Source of the DNA: Desulfurococcales archaeon
GTDB taxonomy: Archaea; Thermoproteota; Thermoprotei_A; Sulfolobales; Acidilobaceae
NCBI GenBank assembly: GCA_015521185.1
Contig: WAOS01000097.1
Location: forward strand, 1 to 32,628
Direction of reading: 5' to 3'
DNA length: 32,628 nucleotides
Below are positions 31,999 to 32,628 of this stretch, in pieces. The notes under the pieces were generated by a model. It did not search any database and was not told the origin of the DNA. It worked only from the letters and a program-made list of their open reading frames with translations. The translations under genes and the position numbers were made by a program. The first letter of the stretch is position 1. Every line of letters begins with the position of its first letter.

Positions 31999-32628
31999 AT
32001 GATAAGGGTGCTGGTCAGCGGCGAGGGCTCCCTAAGGCTCCGGCAGGGCACGGGGATAGTTTACAGGAAGTGGGTCAAGCCTCTCGGACAGCCGCGCCCA
32101 GGCGAGCTAGTTAGGGTTGAGGCGGAGGGCTACGAGGGCTGCGCTCTCTGGGAGCCCCAGGGGCCTGTCGCGCTGAGAGTGGTGAGCCACTGGGGATGCC
32201 CCTACCGATCCGCTGAGGAGGCGGTTCGGGACAGGATCGAGAGCGCGTATAGAGCTCGTGAGCGGTCCGGTCTGGCTGGAACAGGCAGCTATAGGCTAGT
32301 GAACAGCGATGGAGACCTGCTCAGCGGGCTAATAGCAGACGTGTTCGCGGGCGAGGTCGCGGTCCTCCAGAGCAGTAGCTTGGCTATAGACGCTCTCATC
32401 GAGGCTATAGCCGAGAGCATACGGAGCGTCACCGGGGTCCGTGGCGTCTACGAGAAGAGCGTGCAGAGGAGTAGGAGAGCGATAGGCCTGGAGCCCAAGC
32501 GGAGATGGATCTATGGAAGGACTAGGAGAGTCGTGGTTGAGGAGTGGGGAGCCAAGTTTATTGTTGATGTCGAGATGGGCCAGAAAACGGGTTTCTACCT
32601 GGACCAGAGGATGAACAGGCTAGAGCTG
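31999..32628 (+). CDS. SAM-dependent rRNA methyltransferase, RlmI/PUA type, truncated by the window end
   Basis: Translated from ATG 31999: MIRVLVSGEGSLRLRQGTGIVYRKWV...DLLSGLIADVF...VEMGQKTGFYLDQRMNRLEL, open to the last base. Confidence 0.88.
   Translation, partial: MIRVLVSGEGSLRLRQGTGIVYRKWVKPLGQPRPGELVRVEAEGYEGCALWEPQGPVALRVVSHWGCPYRSAEEAVRDRIESAYRARERSGLAGTGSYRLVNSDGDLLSGLIADVFAGEVAVLQSSSLAIDALIEAIAESIRSVTGVRGVYEKSVQRSRRAIGLEPKRRWIYGRTRRVVVEEWGAKFIVDVEMGQKTGFYLDQRMNRLEL

Noticed and set aside
1-32628. CRISPR array, insertion sequence or prophage
   Set aside because: No regularly spaced direct repeats, transposase, integrase or phage structural genes were seen.

Overview
This window looks like chromosomal DNA from a hyperthermophilic crenarchaeon, probably Desulfurococcales. 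Supporting signals are reverse gyrase, PolB1, eukaryote-type L38e, intron-containing tRNA genes on the minus strand and TATA boxes close to start codons. Gene content is mostly housekeeping: NUDIX hydrolase, D-aminoacyl-tRNA deacylase, AlaRS, HAD phosphatase, MBL-fold enzymes, PPP phosphatase, a degenerate DHH/RecJ-like protein, MFS transporter, L38e, two CBS proteins around a PhoU/AbrB regulator, a degenerate nitrilase-fold protein next to reverse gyrase, a circularly permuted GTPase, ferredoxin, PAC2, Hsp20, an HdrDE-like fusion, PolB1, an HTH regulator, NAC, a beta-CASP RNase, and a histidine-degradation cluster (hutU/hutG/hutI). A partial RlmI-like methyltransferase runs off the 3' end. 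The most unusual element is at about 2360-2510 on the minus strand. It carries a Gln(CTG)-like anticodon arm, T arm and 3' acceptor with encoded CCA, its own TATA-like box, and no matching 5' acceptor or D arm nearby. It is a candidate split (trans-spliced) tRNA 3' half with an additional anticodon-loop intron. Other points of interest are a 19-bp GC palindrome between that element and alaS, a structured intergenic region after polB1, a noncanonical intron in tRNA-Pro(CGG), and several palindromes in divergent promoters. No CRISPR array, transposon, prophage or clear defence system was seen.
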